A model generated the notes under the pieces. The model was not told the origin of the DNA and searched no databases. It saw only the letters and a program-made list of their open reading frames with translations. Position numbers and translations under genes: made by a program. Below are positions 1 through 9,730 of a DNA stretch of 38,512 nucleotides, piece after piece; positions within the stretch are counted from its first letter, which is position 1, and each line of letters opens with the position of its first letter. Source of the DNA: Dunaliella salina (Eukaryota > Chlorophyta > Chlorophyceae > Chlamydomonadales > Dunaliellaceae); the NCBI GenBank assembly GCA_002284615.2, contig MU069825.1, positions 157,359 through 195,870 of the forward strand. The letters run 5' to 3'.

Positions 1-320
1 ATCATCACCGCTCTCTCGTGATTGGCCTCCGCGACGCCCACGTCATGAAGAGCCTGCTTGAGAGCTGATTAATTAGGTATGCACTAATGAATTGATTATG
101 AAGGTGATTAATTAATTGTGCTGCTGATTCATTACGCAAAGTTCTTGCGTGGATGTGCGCGTGCTGATTGGAGCAGCAGGGATGGCATGGCATAAACTCT
201 AGGCTGCCTGGTTAGGGCCAGGCAACTTTAAGCACACCCTCAGGTGGATGAGCATGAGTGGGCTGTAAATGCCATAGTTTGCTGGCGATTTATTTAAGTA
301 TTTCATAAGAAGCTACCCTC
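1..320. other. No gene recognised
   Basis: Only short, non-conserved reading frames are visible on either strand, and no repeat or RNA gene stands out before the tRNA-like segment near 322. Confidence 0.5.
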
Positions 321-321
321 T

Positions 322-400
322 GAGGACTCAGTTGGTGTGCGCTCTCTCTGACACGCATCTGGTCCCCAGTTCGAATCTCAGTGTCTCAAGGGGAGTCGCT
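322..400 (+). mobile_element. tRNA-derived SINE head (candidate)
   Basis: An A-box-like GACTCAGTTGGT at 325-336 is followed 33 bases later by a good B box, GTTCGAATC at 369-377, the spacing expected for an internal RNA polymerase III promoter. The segment does not fold into a convincing complete tRNA, so a SINE head or a decayed tRNA relic is more likely than a functional tRNA gene. The GAGTACTC-rich sequence that follows could be its body. Confidence 0.45.
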
Positions 401-676
401 GAGTACTCCAGAGATGCTGGAGTGCTCGCATGGCCTAGGGTACTCGAGGAGCAACATCTCGACCTGGATAGAGTACTCTAGCTCTGATCGAGTACTCTAA
501 TTGGCCAACATTTCGAGTGCACATATCAGAGCACTCGAAAAAATGGCTTCGAGTAAGCAAAGACTCGAAAGGCGTTGAGTACTCCAAGCAATTATAGAGT
601 ACTCAAACCTTTCAGACTCCAACTCGGCTGAGTGATTCAACCAAAATAGAGTACTCCAACAAGACATTGAGTACTC
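401..676. repeat. Cluster of the palindrome GAGTACTC
   Basis: The 8-bp palindrome GAGTACTC occurs exactly at 401, 471, 490, 577, 597, 649 and 669, with near matches around 439, 550 and 711. The copies are irregularly spaced and their flanks differ, so this is not a simple tandem array. No coding frame explains it. Confidence 0.85.
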
Positions 677-817
677 GAGCACGTTGACACGAAGCGGAGA
701 TGCTGGTCTTTGAGTACTTAAAACTGCTTAGAGTCGCTTCTCGAGTCAGGCCGTTTACGTGAGTGTAGCACCAGAGGTGGTATTGATGGCATGGAAGGGG
801 GGTGGGTAGTGTAAAAA

Positions 818-1116
818 TAGGCGTGCCTGTCTGTCTGATGTCTGGTCTTTTGCAGGAGGTATATGTATCGTTACATTCCCCCCCTGCTTAATTTCTAACG
901 TTCCGGCCGAAACCGTGGAGCCCTGTCTGATCATCCTTTCCCAAGGGACGAAAGTACGAAGGCGCTCAGGATCGAACCCGGACCTATAGCTTGCATGGAC
1001 GCCCTCGGCAGGCCGCAAAGCCACTAGACCACAGGTTTGACCTTCGCTACCTTGTAAAACGGCGTGCCTGTCTGTCTGATGACTGGTCTATTGCAAAAGT
1101 TATGTACCGTTACAGG
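818..1116 (-). mobile_element. tRNA-derived SINE, partly dimeric
   Basis: Read on the minus strand, a clear A box (TGGTCTAGTGGC, 1020-1031) and B box (GGTTCGATCCT, 968-978) define a tRNA-type promoter head. The tail of the unit, around 818-878, contains GCGTGCCTGTCTGTCTGATG on the plus strand. Almost the same tail recurs at 1063-1116, upstream of the head, so a 5'-truncated unit sits directly before a complete one. The insertion also marks the point where LINE copy A stops being recognisable. Confidence 0.75.
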
Positions 1117-1217
1117 TAGTGTCTGCTCTGGGGTGGGAATCTGTTGTATCATTGGGATTTGGCCTAATGAGGTCAACTGTTGTTATCCAGAATTCACAGC
1201 GACCAGTTCTAATAATG

Positions 1218-1480
1218 TCTGCTTGGGGGTTTGTGGGATTCATGTCAAAGGTGGCCTTGTTGCGGGGTTTTGTGTCTAGTTTCTGTTTCCGTGTGCTTGT
1301 CTTGTCTAAGTTTTCAAACCCCTGCCTTTCAAGGTTGTCTAGCTCAAAGTCAGCAGCCAGAATGGAGGGTCTGGCTCATCTTTGTAGGCTTCAAAATTGG
1401 CCCAAGCCTCTCTGGTGTCTTCTAATGTCCAGCTTGGCTCCCAATCGGTGCGTACACGTTCATCCCTGAAGGAGCTTGAT
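1218..1480 (-). pseudogene. W-x-PSW and NPTNPQADI segment of retroelement copy A
   Basis: Near 1456-1398 the minus strand encodes TDWEPSWTLEDTREAW, and near 1285-1215 it encodes FDMNPTNPQADIIRTG. Copy C has the matching VTWKPSWESEG and FDTNPTNPLADINL at 13,150-13,420, and copy B has a weaker PQADI match near 7200. The W-x-PSW part is reminiscent of a chromodomain-type motif, but it is too short to assign. The segment lies between the PHD finger and the methyltransferase-like domain in this family. Confidence 0.6.
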
Positions 1481-1509
1481 TCTCTTTTTATTTTTTCATC
1501 TTTGTTGAG

Positions 1510-1740
1510 AGGTGTACAAAAGGGCAGGCCCAGTAATTGTTACTGTCTCTTTCCTGTCTTTGTGTATCAGAGTAGTATCCGAGCTCCTTCATGCAAGACC
1601 AGTGGTAGGTCCGGTGGCAGACATCACAGATGTGCATGTCAGGGTAGGGGGGCTCAGAGTTCACTGCAGTCAGCAGCCAGCTGGCTCTTTGCCGCCGTTG
1701 TAGTTGCAGACCTCACAGCTAGCACATTCAATGTCAGCTC
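1510..1740 (-). pseudogene. PHD-type zinc finger of retroelement copy A
   Basis: The minus strand encodes CASCEVCNYN, then ICDVCHRTYHWSCMKEL, then YWACPF. Together this gives the C4HC3 layout of a PHD finger: paired cysteines, a second Cys pair, His-x2-Cys, and a Trp two residues before a final Cys pair whose last Cys is lost or shifted out of frame. PHD fingers commonly bind histone H3 tails, so a chromatin-targeting role for the retroelement is plausible but inferred. Copy C carries the same finger at 12,900-13,110. Confidence 0.7.
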
Positions 1741-1817
1741 GAGCGGCAGGGTTACAAGGGTTACAAAGGTGGCCTACAGCCCGAGACTCTGGCTGATCGG
1801 CTGCTGGAGAAACAATC

Positions 1818-2160
1818 TCAGCCACCATCCAAAATTGAAACCAACTCAGACAAAATTTTCGAAAACCTGTACAAGTCTTGATTTAGAAATGTATTGATCT
1901 CAGAATCAGTCAAAACGTGGTAGCTCGCCAAAAAAGGAATGAAGTCAGTGTTTGGAAGTTGGGCAAAAGTATGTAATGGTTTGAAAAGATCAATGAACAA
2001 GTCCTTGTATTTTCTGCACAGCTCACACATCGCAGGCCACTTGCAGTAGAAGAGAACATGTTTCTCGTCCTAGACTTCAGCACAATCACACTTGTCACAA
2101 ATGTTTGGACCACCCAGCCATTTACAGGATTCGACCTTCTAGCTGTGGGCACGAAGCCTA
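1818..2160 (-). pseudogene. RT C-terminal zinc-knuckle segment, copy A
   Basis: The frame reads RLRAHS, a stop, KVESCKW, then CDKCDCAEV, a stop, and DEKHVLFYCKW. This resembles the C-terminal LINE motif in which a short RLR-x-GxH element precedes a C-x2-C...DE-x-H-x-LF-x-C zinc-binding cluster. Two in-frame TAG codons show it is dead. Copy C lacks this segment: there the shared upstream sequence runs straight into the PHD finger. Confidence 0.65.
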
Positions 2161-2163
2161 AAG

Positions 2164-3650
2164 CTACTTAAATTCTTGAGCGGCAGGTTTGGTATTGGCA
2201 GGTGTGAACCTAGCGCGCTTAAACATTGGGAGGGCCCATTTTTCTACGGTCATGGGCGCGAAGTGGGTTAGGTACTGTTTCTGTTGCAAAGGAGGGTCGT
2301 TGTTCCTGTCCCTTTCTTGGCTATAAAAAATTCTCCAAGGACTGATGTGTGATATCATTTAGGTCGTAGTTGCAAACGGTAATAATTGCATCTTGGGGAT
2401 TTTTTTGCTTTGCTAGTTTGTCCAGTCTGTTTTTCTTGTAGTGCCAGAGCTCTGTGTGTTGGGCTGTTTGGCCCGGTGGAGAAATGCTAGTGACGGAAAG
2501 ATTTGTATTAATGAGCTTGTTTAAACAAATTTGATGGTGAATGAAGGGTGGATTGCCGCCTTGGTTGTGAGGCCAAAGGATTGGATCTTGTTTGGCATAT
2601 ATTCCGTGGGTTAAAGGGACTTGATTGTGACTTCAATTGCGTGCGTTTGCTGGTTGGCTCTTTGGGGGGGGGAGGGGGGGGGCCAGATCTGTTTGAGGTA
2701 TCAGGGTAGCTTGGTTGAGTATCGGGGAAGGTAGGGTTGGCAGGTGCGGCTCTTTTCCTAATGAAGAGGGTGGATGCAAATGTTTCATGGAGGCAAAGGG
2801 GTATCATTGGTGTTATATTATGTGTTTTTGTAGGTGTGGTGACATAGTATGGGATCTCTGTGGTTTCTTGTTGTATTTCCTGAGTGGGGAGCAGTAGGTT
2901 GTTTTGAGTTATGTTATATAACTCAATGCATATATGCACCAAGGAGTCATTGTTATGGTTGTGTTGCCTGTTTGCGTTTACATCGCGTCCTTTTTCTAGG
3001 TGCACCACGTGGTTCATCTGTTAGAATTTGGGTACATTGAGACAGAGTATTTAGTGGGACAGCTTGGGTGGGGTTCATATCATGTCCGTCGCTGGGGGTT
3101 ATCCGACAATTATTGTCAGCGTCATTGGGGCTCTTTTGGGTTGTAGTTCCTTGTACATTTTATTTTGTGTGGTACCGTGTGTGGTTCCAGGGCCTGTGCT
3201 GGCCTCTTTCAAAGGTGTGGAGGAGGTCCCTTGCAGGTTGAGAGAAGTGGTGGTCAGGGAAGTGGTGCTCTGGGAAGTGGTGTTCAGGGAAGTGGTATTA
3301 AGGGAGGTGGTGTTCGGGGAAACCGTCTCTTTGGTGTTGAAGGTAGTGGTGGATGAATTGATATTGATTCCTGGTCGATTGGTCCCTTGATTCTTTGTTG
3401 TTCGGTTTGGATTTGGGATGGGGGCAGTGATTGAGGTACTTGCCAGATTGATGCGTCGGCCAGTAAGTGGGTGTTTGTAGTGAGTTGTAGAGCAGGGTTG
3501 TGTTGGAGGCACTGTTTGCGTTGTGTGTGCAACGTCAGGGTGTGTTCCTGGGCATGGTGGTTTGGAGATGCGTTGGTGAAATGTGTGTCAACCAGCTGAT
3601 GTGGCTGTTGTTGATTTGGCGGTACTCAGGGAGGGTGTTGACTGCAGTAT
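2164..3650 (-). pseudogene. Low-complexity linker of retroelement copy A
   Basis: Minus-strand frames here are rich in Thr, Ser, Pro and Asn (for example repeated NTTSL units near 3230-3320) and carry no recognised domain. The end of the stretch, near 2270-2190, encodes QYLTHFAPMTVEKWALP. This matches copy C at about 12,785-12,845 and fixes the alignment of the two copies. The linker probably joins the RT to the zinc-finger part of the polyprotein. Confidence 0.6.
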
Positions 3651-3737
3651 TTTTGTCTTGAAGAATATTATGTATGATATCCGGAGTTAATTCTACGGTG
3701 GGAGGTAGGTCGACTGAGGCTGACAGTCTGTTTAGGG

Positions 3738-6039
3738 CTATTTTCCTTTTTTTGTAATGTTTGAGCGCTTGCTCTTGAGTTGCGCCACAGTGATTATGTG
3801 GGTTCTGCTGTTGGTTGTAAGGTCATGGAATCGCTGGATGTTTTGACTTAAGAGGGGTTTGGTGATGCAGGCAATTAGTGTTGGGAAAGAGTGGGCAGGG
3901 GGGTTGCAGAGAACTTCATCAATGATTTTAAAGTCATAATGGAATAGGATTATTTTCTGTTTTGTGAGGTGGAGCTTGCTTGAGTAAACACTCATGAGCT
4001 GGCGGGCTCTCATGCAGTAGTCAAGTTGGCGCTTGATGCTGAGGTTGTTCCTTCTTTCATCGCAAGATATTCTGTTGCAAGGTTCTTTAGATGTTATACT
4101 TGCACTGTGAGGAGATTTAAAGTGACGTTGCGGTGTCTATTAGAGAAGTCTTCTAAACTCAGTGTAAGGGCGAGGGCCATGCGCCTGTGGTATTCCATGC
4201 ATATTGATGTCATTCCCAGTCCAAAATTTGTGGTATCCTCTCGAATCATTGTAGTAGAAGTGCACGTCCATAGGCCAAACTTGTCTTTTATAACTCTATC
4301 CACCATACTATCCCACATCTTAAGGTCCGCAGGGGTGCAAGGGGTGACTGCAAACAAATAAGTAAGGCTGGGTATGATTGCTGTGCAAAATATAGTCAGA
4401 ATCAAATTTGGGGTTAGAGACGTATTCTTGAGGTTCTCTGGCTTTTGTTTGAGGTTATTTGTCATACGTTGTTTTTGGTGCTTCCAGTTCAAATTCATGG
4501 TTAGCTCTACTCCTAGGTAGCAAAAAGGTGTGTCTGGTGAAATGAACCCCTGCTTTTCGCCCCTGTATGTCTATTTCGTCTTCAAGCTGCTGGCGAAGGG
4601 TTTGGGAGGGTGTCACTCCATTATTGTCTCTTGGCAAGTGGCCAAGTAGGATCCCTGTCACTTTGGTTTTGCTACCAAATTTGATGAGTGCTGCCCAGTC
4701 AGAATAGAGTGTAAAGAAGAAGAAAAGAAAAGAAAAGTCTACGCAAGCCAAAAGCCGCATGCATTAAGGGAAGAACCCCTAACAAAAGTTAGAGGCCTCA
4801 CCAGGGGGGGGAGTGAAACTTTACAGGCCTGAATTTTAAGATTTTGAATAGTGTTTGTCTTGCCAAGAAGGTCATCAGCAAATGAGGTGCTGCTGAGAAT
4901 GTTAGCCAGGTGCGTTTCCGAGGTACTTTGGTTTTGGTTTGGGATGCAGATGTGTTTGTCAACACGCCCTCCTACATGGAGCCAGCGGAGAAGGGGTTCC
5001 ATGTATAGTAGGAAGGAAAAGGAGACGATGTGTTGCCATGAATAATGCCTCTCTCAGCAGCATTTTGTCCAGTATGGTTCCCATTTGCGAGTCTGATCAG
5101 GGTGGTGGCGTCTTCATAAAGGTTCTTACCTGTGGCATCAGTGGGAAAGCCAAGGTCGTACATGCTCCATAGCATGCGGTCGGGATCGGTTATCTTGAGT
5201 CAGAGGTGAAATCCACAATGAGAGTATAAATGTCTCGTTTGAAGAATTTGGCGTCTTCTAAACTCATGATCACGTTTTGGAGTTGGTAAATTATGTCTTT
5301 TTGGAAGCCAGCCTGCGTACTGCTGAGCAGTGAGTGTGCTTCAGCATATCCATAGAGTGTGCTAGTGATGAGACGGGTCCAGAGTATGTAGAGCGTGTTA
5401 GAGATTCCTGTTGGTCTGTAGGAGGAAAGATTTGTTTTTTCTCCTTCCCCCTTGTCAATCAGGATTGTGCTGCTTGTTTTCCAGTTCACAGGGGTGAGGC
5501 GCTTTGCCCACATAATGACCAAAAGCTTTTGAATTGTTGTCCTGGATCTCAGGAGGGAGCATCCTCAAAAGCTCATTAGCAACGCCATCCGGCCCTGGGG
5601 TTCTATTGCTGCTCAGAGTCTTTATGCATTCGCGGAAGGCGCTTTTGTCAAGGATCTTGGAGTGCAGCCATTCTCTTTGTTGTTTTCCTTCTAATTCATC
5701 TTTGGTTATTTGGGACTGAAGGGTGAAGGGGTCGGGAACAAGTGTTGATGTTCCTGCTTGCTCCCAAGGATAACGTCTGGATGCTTCCCCTGGAAGGCAT
5801 TTTTCAGTTTTAATACTTACATATTTTAGAGCATTATTGTAGCATTTCTCTGTAATGTGTGCAATTTTTTGGGGGTCTATTTCAAGATGGTTGTCTTCAG
5901 GGTCGCGCAGAGCTTGTAGGCCAGCTCTTGGTTGTGTAATCTTATCCTTGAAAATTTCTGTGTGCGCCTTTTTTGGGTTTTTGATATATCCATATAGCCA
6001 GCTTGCATTGCTGTTTACGGGCTTGTTTGGTTTGTTCAA
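3738..6039 (-). pseudogene. LINE reverse transcriptase, copy A
   Basis: RT blocks appear in order on the minus strand but in several frames: SNRTPGPDGVANELLRMLPP near 5600, SSYRPTGISNTLY and an AGFQKD block at 5450-5280, NLYEDATTLIRLANG followed by RGIIHGN near 5130-5040, MEPLLRWLHVGGR at 5000, the active-site-type SFADDLLG near 4870, LYSDWAALIKFGSK near 4700, and a thumb region at 4498-3738. The FADD box replaces the usual YADD. Frameshifts near 5500 and 5180 and the insertion at 4712-4810 destroy the frame. Confidence 0.88.
4712..4810 (-). mobile_element. SINE-like short repeat, copy 1
   Basis: A 99-bp insertion splits the RT between the FADD block and LYSDWAAL. The uninterrupted sequence in copy C near 10,465 gives the empty site. 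It is flanked by the 5-bp direct repeat GAGTG (4707-4711 and 4811-4815). On the minus strand it starts near CTGGTGAGGCC and ends in a CTTTTC-rich pyrimidine tail. Related copies are at 9350, 9530, 21,170 and 28,361. Confidence 0.8.
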
Positions 6040-6412
6040 TATTCTTAGTGCGGTCTATGTTTGCTATGGTTTGTTTGGTTAATTTAAAGAGTCTTTCCAG
6101 CTGCTCTTCCAGTGGTACCACCAAATAGGTTTGGATTGAGGGGCTGTAAGTACAGGATTGCCTTATGTAAGGCCTCATTGCCTAAGTGGTGAAAAGTAGG
6201 GTTTGCGCCTCATTGCTTAAGTGGTTTTTAGAAGGGTTTGCGCCGCCCCTTATTAGGCATGCTCTCCCCAACTGGCGATTGACAAACTTTAGTTCCAGAG
6301 GAAGCCTGTACTGAAGTCTGAAAGCTGCCAAATGGGGAGAGCATATGCTGGGAGCATGCAAAAGAACCTGATTTCAGGCCTCAGTTGACCCCTTCTGTGA
6401 AGTTTCTCTGAG

Positions 6413-6542
6413 GGAAATGGCTGAAATTCTACACCTCACCAACCACTGAGTCTTTATATTCCATTCCTTTGCAACGATTTTCTGTTAGCAAAAGGATTCA
6501 AAGCCACTAAAAATTACCCAATTTGGTGCTGTAGGTGGTCCG
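6413..6542 (+). repeat. Dispersed repeat shared with 33985-34115
   Basis: The stretch starting GGGAAATGGCTGAAATTC and ending near GGTGCT is repeated, with perhaps a quarter of bases changed, inside the AMP deaminase intron at 33985-34115. Both contain CACCAACCACTG or GACCAACCACTG and CACTAAAAAT. It is probably part of an unnamed transposon. Confidence 0.7.
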
Positions 6543-6920
6543 GAAAGGAGATTTGGTGGTGAAAACTAGGGTACACGCCATGGCACAAAGAGCACCTGTA
6601 GCCCTTAACTAGCAGTATTGAATACTTTTAACTGCAGAGGGCTCCAGTCATTGAGACCGGCTACCAGGGTAACCCAAGCTTGAAAACAGCCAGTAACGGG
6701 AAAGCAATGCGGGGAGCATGCAAAGAGCAGGCAAGTCCAGGCCTCAGTTGGAAACCCTTTAGCGCAACGGCTGCGCATTGGAAAATTTCAATTCGAATTT
6801 AAGGGAGCAAAGTGGTCACCGGGCTATTGGTACTATGGTAGCCGTGGCCATTTACCTCCTGTGTCTGTGTTAACCAAGCCTGCTATCATAATGATGGGAC
6901 CAAGCACGTTTGCTTACCTC

Positions 6921-6952
6921 GATCACATAATGTTTAGAAACCTTATGTGATC
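6921..6952. repeat. Short perfect inverted repeat
   Basis: GATCACATAA at 6921-6930 is answered by TTATGTGATC at 6943-6952 around a 12-base loop. It could form a small cruciform or hairpin. No role can be assigned. Confidence 0.7.
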
Positions 6953-7289
6953 AGTTTGCAGTATTATCAAGTTCCATTTGCATGTTAGAGATTAATTGAA
7001 TTTGGCAGCCTGATATCATGTGGAGTTTACTGCCTGTACTCATTTCTATAGTAACACTCATCAGCTGCTGACACCTACCTATGTAGGCAATCTTACTTTA
7101 AGGTTTTGGAAGGAACCACAGAGCCTCCAAATAGCCACTGGATCACAACCCAGGGTCACCCCATGCACAACAAGGCATACTCTGACCCAGAAACTACCAA
7201 ACCCCAGGCAGATATCTCACTCACAAACAAATTTCATATCTGGCTACAAAGGGTGGCTCTCATGGTATTAGGATCCAACAAGATAGCTG

Positions 7290-8250
7290 ATGGACAGCCA
7301 AAAAATTCCTCTTGCATTTACCACTTCAGCTGCATGCATTTATGACACCAAAGGAAAATGCGCAGGCGTTGTCACCCCTCACCGCCTTCAAATTCTGCTT
7401 CAAGCATACAGTGCAGCCAGACAAGCTGGTCTCCAAACCTCCATTCGAATTCAGCCCCCCGTTCACGATGAAGCAACAGAAATCATGGGCCTTCTACACA
7501 GGAACACTTCCAATCTTGGAAAAGGCAATCAAAAAATAAAGGAATCCAACTTTTTTAGCACACCAGTTCACGTTCATAGAGCCCTCATGCGCTTGGTTGC
7601 CCAAGGAAAGCTTGCAAGCCCCATTGACTATGACGCCCACTTCAAAGCATACTGGAGCCATTATGCTCGAGACAGGGTTTTGGGGGTCAACATGGATATG
7701 TTTGGAACCAAATTCACAGGCTTCTCTTTTTGCCACCCTACCTCTGATGACGAATTCATCTACTGCCTAGTCATGCATGTCCTGTCTTCAATTGCACAAC
7801 TGCCCCAGCTGCTGCTTTCATGCTCCTCCCCAGCCAGATGGGATGGACCAGGAAAGGATACATGTGCTGCTTCACATGTTACCCTGACCATGTTGCAGTC
7901 CTTGCCAAATTTACCTCAGAAAGTTTAACCTTCCAACAACCCCAGACCTACCTTCTTCCCGAAAGCAGAGTCTCTTCCTTAATAACCCAAAATGACTTGA
8001 GGACTTCAAACATGAAATTCCTGGAGGAAAATGGTGTCATAGAAACAGCCAACAGATTGCATAGGAACAAAACACATCCCTCTTTTAAAGCACCTAGCAC
8101 ACGGAGGAAAAGATTTGCACTTTTGCATCAGGATACACACAACCTTCTCGAAGTCTGCAACCAACAAGAAACCATCAGTCTTGACAGTTACACCTGCAAC
8201 CGCGACAAGCAAAGATTCCAGGCTGGTGACATCAAACATTTACAGTGTCA
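7290..8250 (+). pseudogene. Methyltransferase-like domain of retroelement copy B
   Basis: The frame 7290-7800 encodes ACIYDTKGKCAGVVTPHRLQ, FFSTPVHVHRALMRL, DYDAHFKAYWSHYARDRV, and FGTKFTGFSFCHPTSDDEF. After a frameshift near 7810, the frame from 7815 encodes AFMLLPSQMGW, CYPDHVAVLAKF and LTFQQPQTYL. The order F-x-TP, Y-x-S...D, FG...F-x-G-x-S...HP, hydrophobic-LP, YP-x-HV, F-x-x-P recalls PCIF1-type and other N6-adenine methyltransferase folds, where an NPPF motif would sit at the CHP position. The assignment rests on motif order alone and the catalytic box is not canonical. Calling it a retroelement domain of unknown function is the safe alternative. Confidence 0.35.
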
Positions 8251-8778
8251 TAACCTCCAAAAACAAGAACACGCAGCAGGCAGGCACATAATTTGTCATT
8301 ACGGAAGACATCAACTCCTCCAAAATTATCACCTGCACAATAAACCCGAAGGGCCATGGACCCACTGATGCAATTTACAGAGCAAAGCTTGCTGCAATTT
8401 CCGTAGCTCTCCAGCAAGGGCACACTTCAATTGCAACTGACAGGTCTTCAGACTTCAATTGCAACTGACAGGTCTTCAGCTCTCTGCCCAACCCATGGAC
8501 TGTCCACCCACTTACATGCACCACTTCTCAACAAAAAAATAACTTGCATTACCTTACCAGAAGACCCTGTGCGCTTAGACAGAGTAAAATCACGATGTGG
8601 CATCCTTGGTGATGAAGGTGCGGATGCCTCTGCGCTTCAAGCAGCGAAGTTGCCTAATGAAGCTGACACCTCACTCAACCAGGCAATAATCCCTTTCTTT
8701 CATCTCTATTGGCTTGCTGCACAACACGAAGCTCTCATACAGAATACTGGCCCCTTTCAAACCTCCAAGGCAAACTAA
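8230..8778 (+). pseudogene. RNase H domain of retroelement copy B
   Basis: Frames encode IYRAKLAAISVALQQGHTS, then IATDRSSAL, then VKSRCGILGDEGADASALQ. This is the Glu helix, the second Asp strand and the VKSHxGIxGNExAD signature of RNase H. The first catalytic strand, expected as YTDGS, reads IYSVIT near 8235-8255, so the first Asp is lost. A 28-bp tandem duplication at 8424-8479 shifts the frame after TDRSS. The domain is not functional as it stands. Confidence 0.75.
8424..8479 (+). repeat. 28-bp tandem duplication in RNase H
   Basis: Two identical 28-bp units (8424-8451, 8452-8479) begin ACTTCAATTGC and end GGTCTTCAG. Because 28 is not a multiple of three, the second unit throws the RNase H frame out, and the identity of the units implies a recent event. 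Confidence 0.9.
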
Positions 8779-9005
8779 AACATATCACGCATGAAAAGCA
8801 CAAATTGGGGACAGCAAACATTGGCATTTATAGCTACGGAAAATGACAAAAGCTGCTGAAGGATATCCAAAACTAGTAATACTTTCTGGTACATGAAAGC
8901 TGTAACCCCTAAAAACAGACCAATGTCATCAAGTATCGAACAGACACCCTATACATGACAAGCATGCCGGACGCTTCAGTGGCCACCCTGGGTGTTACGA
9001 GGAGA
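8765..9005 (+). pseudogene. C-terminal tail of retroelement copy B
   Basis: In one frame, with several stops, the sequence reads LKHITHEKHKLGTANIGIYSYGK and later VIKYRTDTLYMTSMP. The KYRTxTLY element after an RNase H domain is consistent with a retroelement C-terminus leading into a final zinc cluster, which is not present here. Family assignment is by position and this short motif only. Confidence 0.45.
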
Positions 9006-9349
9006 GCGCGCAAGCGCTAATGCTTACTGAAGGAGGATCACAGTAAGTCACAAGGGTGGTGCTGTGCTTACTCTTCATTATTAGTCAAACCCAGCATCCT
9101 GGTGCTGTGATCTCATCCCTATGCACCAGACACAGAGGATGCTACACATAACACTCCCCCCCACCTGGCTTCAGCCATCCTTAAGGCCAGGCTTGGCTAG
9201 CCACCAGATGAGTACCCCACCCTCCAGGTCGCAATCTGAAGGACTCGCAGACTTCTTTTCTCTTAGTCTACTGTTTGAGATCTCAAGCAAGCTATGGGAG
9301 GCCGTAACTTGCTTTGTATTGCCGCTGCATTTCATCACATGCAAGCAAG

Positions 9350-9430
9350 AAAGAAAAGAAAAGTCTACGCAAGCCAAAGGCCGCGTGCATTAAGGGAAGA
9401 ACCCCTAACAAAAGTTAGAGGCCTCACCAG
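9350..9430 (-). mobile_element. SINE-like short repeat, copy 2
   Basis: About 80 bp, nearly identical to copy 1 over CTGGTGAGGCC through CTTGCGTAGACTTTTC (minus strand). It is flanked by a weak 4-bp CAAG duplication (9346-9349, 9431-9434). It abuts the end of the gypsy chromodomain. Confidence 0.75.
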
Positions 9431-9434
9431 CAAG

Positions 9435-9730
9435 TTCCTGTCATGTTCCCACTTGCTGTTATCCTCCGAGTATCCTTTCCTTGATGAAGAAAATTGTAGG
9501 ACCATCCTCTTCCTCTCTTGACAACCTCAGGGTAAAAGGAAAAGAAACGAAGAGTCTGAGCAAGCCAGAGGCCGCGTGCATTAAGGGAAGGTCCACTAAC
9601 TAACAAGCTAGCAGCCTTGCAAGGTAGCAGTGGCCTCACCAGAACCTCATGGTCCCGAACCTCTTTAACCTCAAATACTCATGATGTCTCACCATCCAGA
9701 TACTGCAATGGAGAAGGAGGCTCATTAATC
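9435..9730 (-). pseudogene. Gypsy chromodomain split by an insertion
   Basis: Minus-strand frames give INEPPSPLQYLDGET, EVKEVRDHEV, then, after a 113-bp insertion, VVKRGRG, SYNFL and, after a further frameshift, RKGYSEDNSKWEHDRNLL. This is the chromodomain pattern of a YEVEEIxDHR strand, FLVKWKGY and a W-E pair. In chromoviruses the domain guides integration to marked heterochromatin. Stops and frameshifts make this copy inactive. Confidence 0.72.
9530..9642 (-). mobile_element. SINE-like short repeat, copy 3
   Basis: A 113-bp insertion in the chromodomain, flanked by perfect 7-bp repeats AACCTCA (9523-9529, 9643-9649). On the minus strand it reads CTG-GTGAGGCC at the start and TTTTCCTTTTACCC at the end, and the duplicated TGAG provides an AG. 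It therefore looks like a spliceable intron as well as a SINE. It has a middle block (about 9600-9625) that copies 1 and 2 lack. Confidence 0.8.

Larger units (their letters stand above)
1117..6180 (-). mobile_element. Non-LTR retroelement, copy A (degenerate)
   Basis: Read on the minus strand from 6180 down, this holds a reverse transcriptase (6039-3738), a Ser/Thr/Pro-rich linker (about 3600-2500), a segment shared with copy C near 2350-2170, a zinc-knuckle-like part (2160-1818), a PHD finger (1740-1510), a W-x-PSW segment near 1450 and an NPTNPQADI motif near 1230. It is cut by frameshifts and stops and interrupted by a 99-bp SINE-like insertion at 4712-4810. The endonuclease expected upstream of the RT is absent, so the copy is 5' truncated. 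The order agrees with copy C, which supports one element family. Confidence 0.85.
6181..7105. repeat. Unclassified repeat-rich intergenic stretch
   Basis: No coding region is recognised. Short direct repeats occur (GCCTCATTGC...AAGTGGT twice at 6171-6225; GGGAGCATGCAAA near 6350 and 6711). There is also an inverted pair near 6259-6275 and 6329-6346 (ATGCTCTCCCCA against TGGGGAGAGCAT). The texture suggests decayed non-autonomous transposons. Confidence 0.5.
7110..9005 (+). mobile_element. Non-LTR retroelement, copy B (3' portion)
   Basis: This plus-strand fragment supplies the part of the family missing from the other copies: PQADI segment (about 7195), methyltransferase-like domain (7320-8150), RNase H (8230-8700) and a tail resembling KYRTGTLY (about 8925-8960). 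It overlaps copy C through the ACIY-x3-GKC-x-G block (copy B 7327, copy C 13,575). The RT and PHD parts are missing on the left, and a short SINE-like insertion lies just beyond its right end. Confidence 0.75.

Noticed and set aside
322..400. Functional tRNA gene
   Set aside because: A and B boxes are present but the acceptor and anticodon stems do not pair convincingly; the same holds for the heads at 960-1040 and 31,363-31,410.
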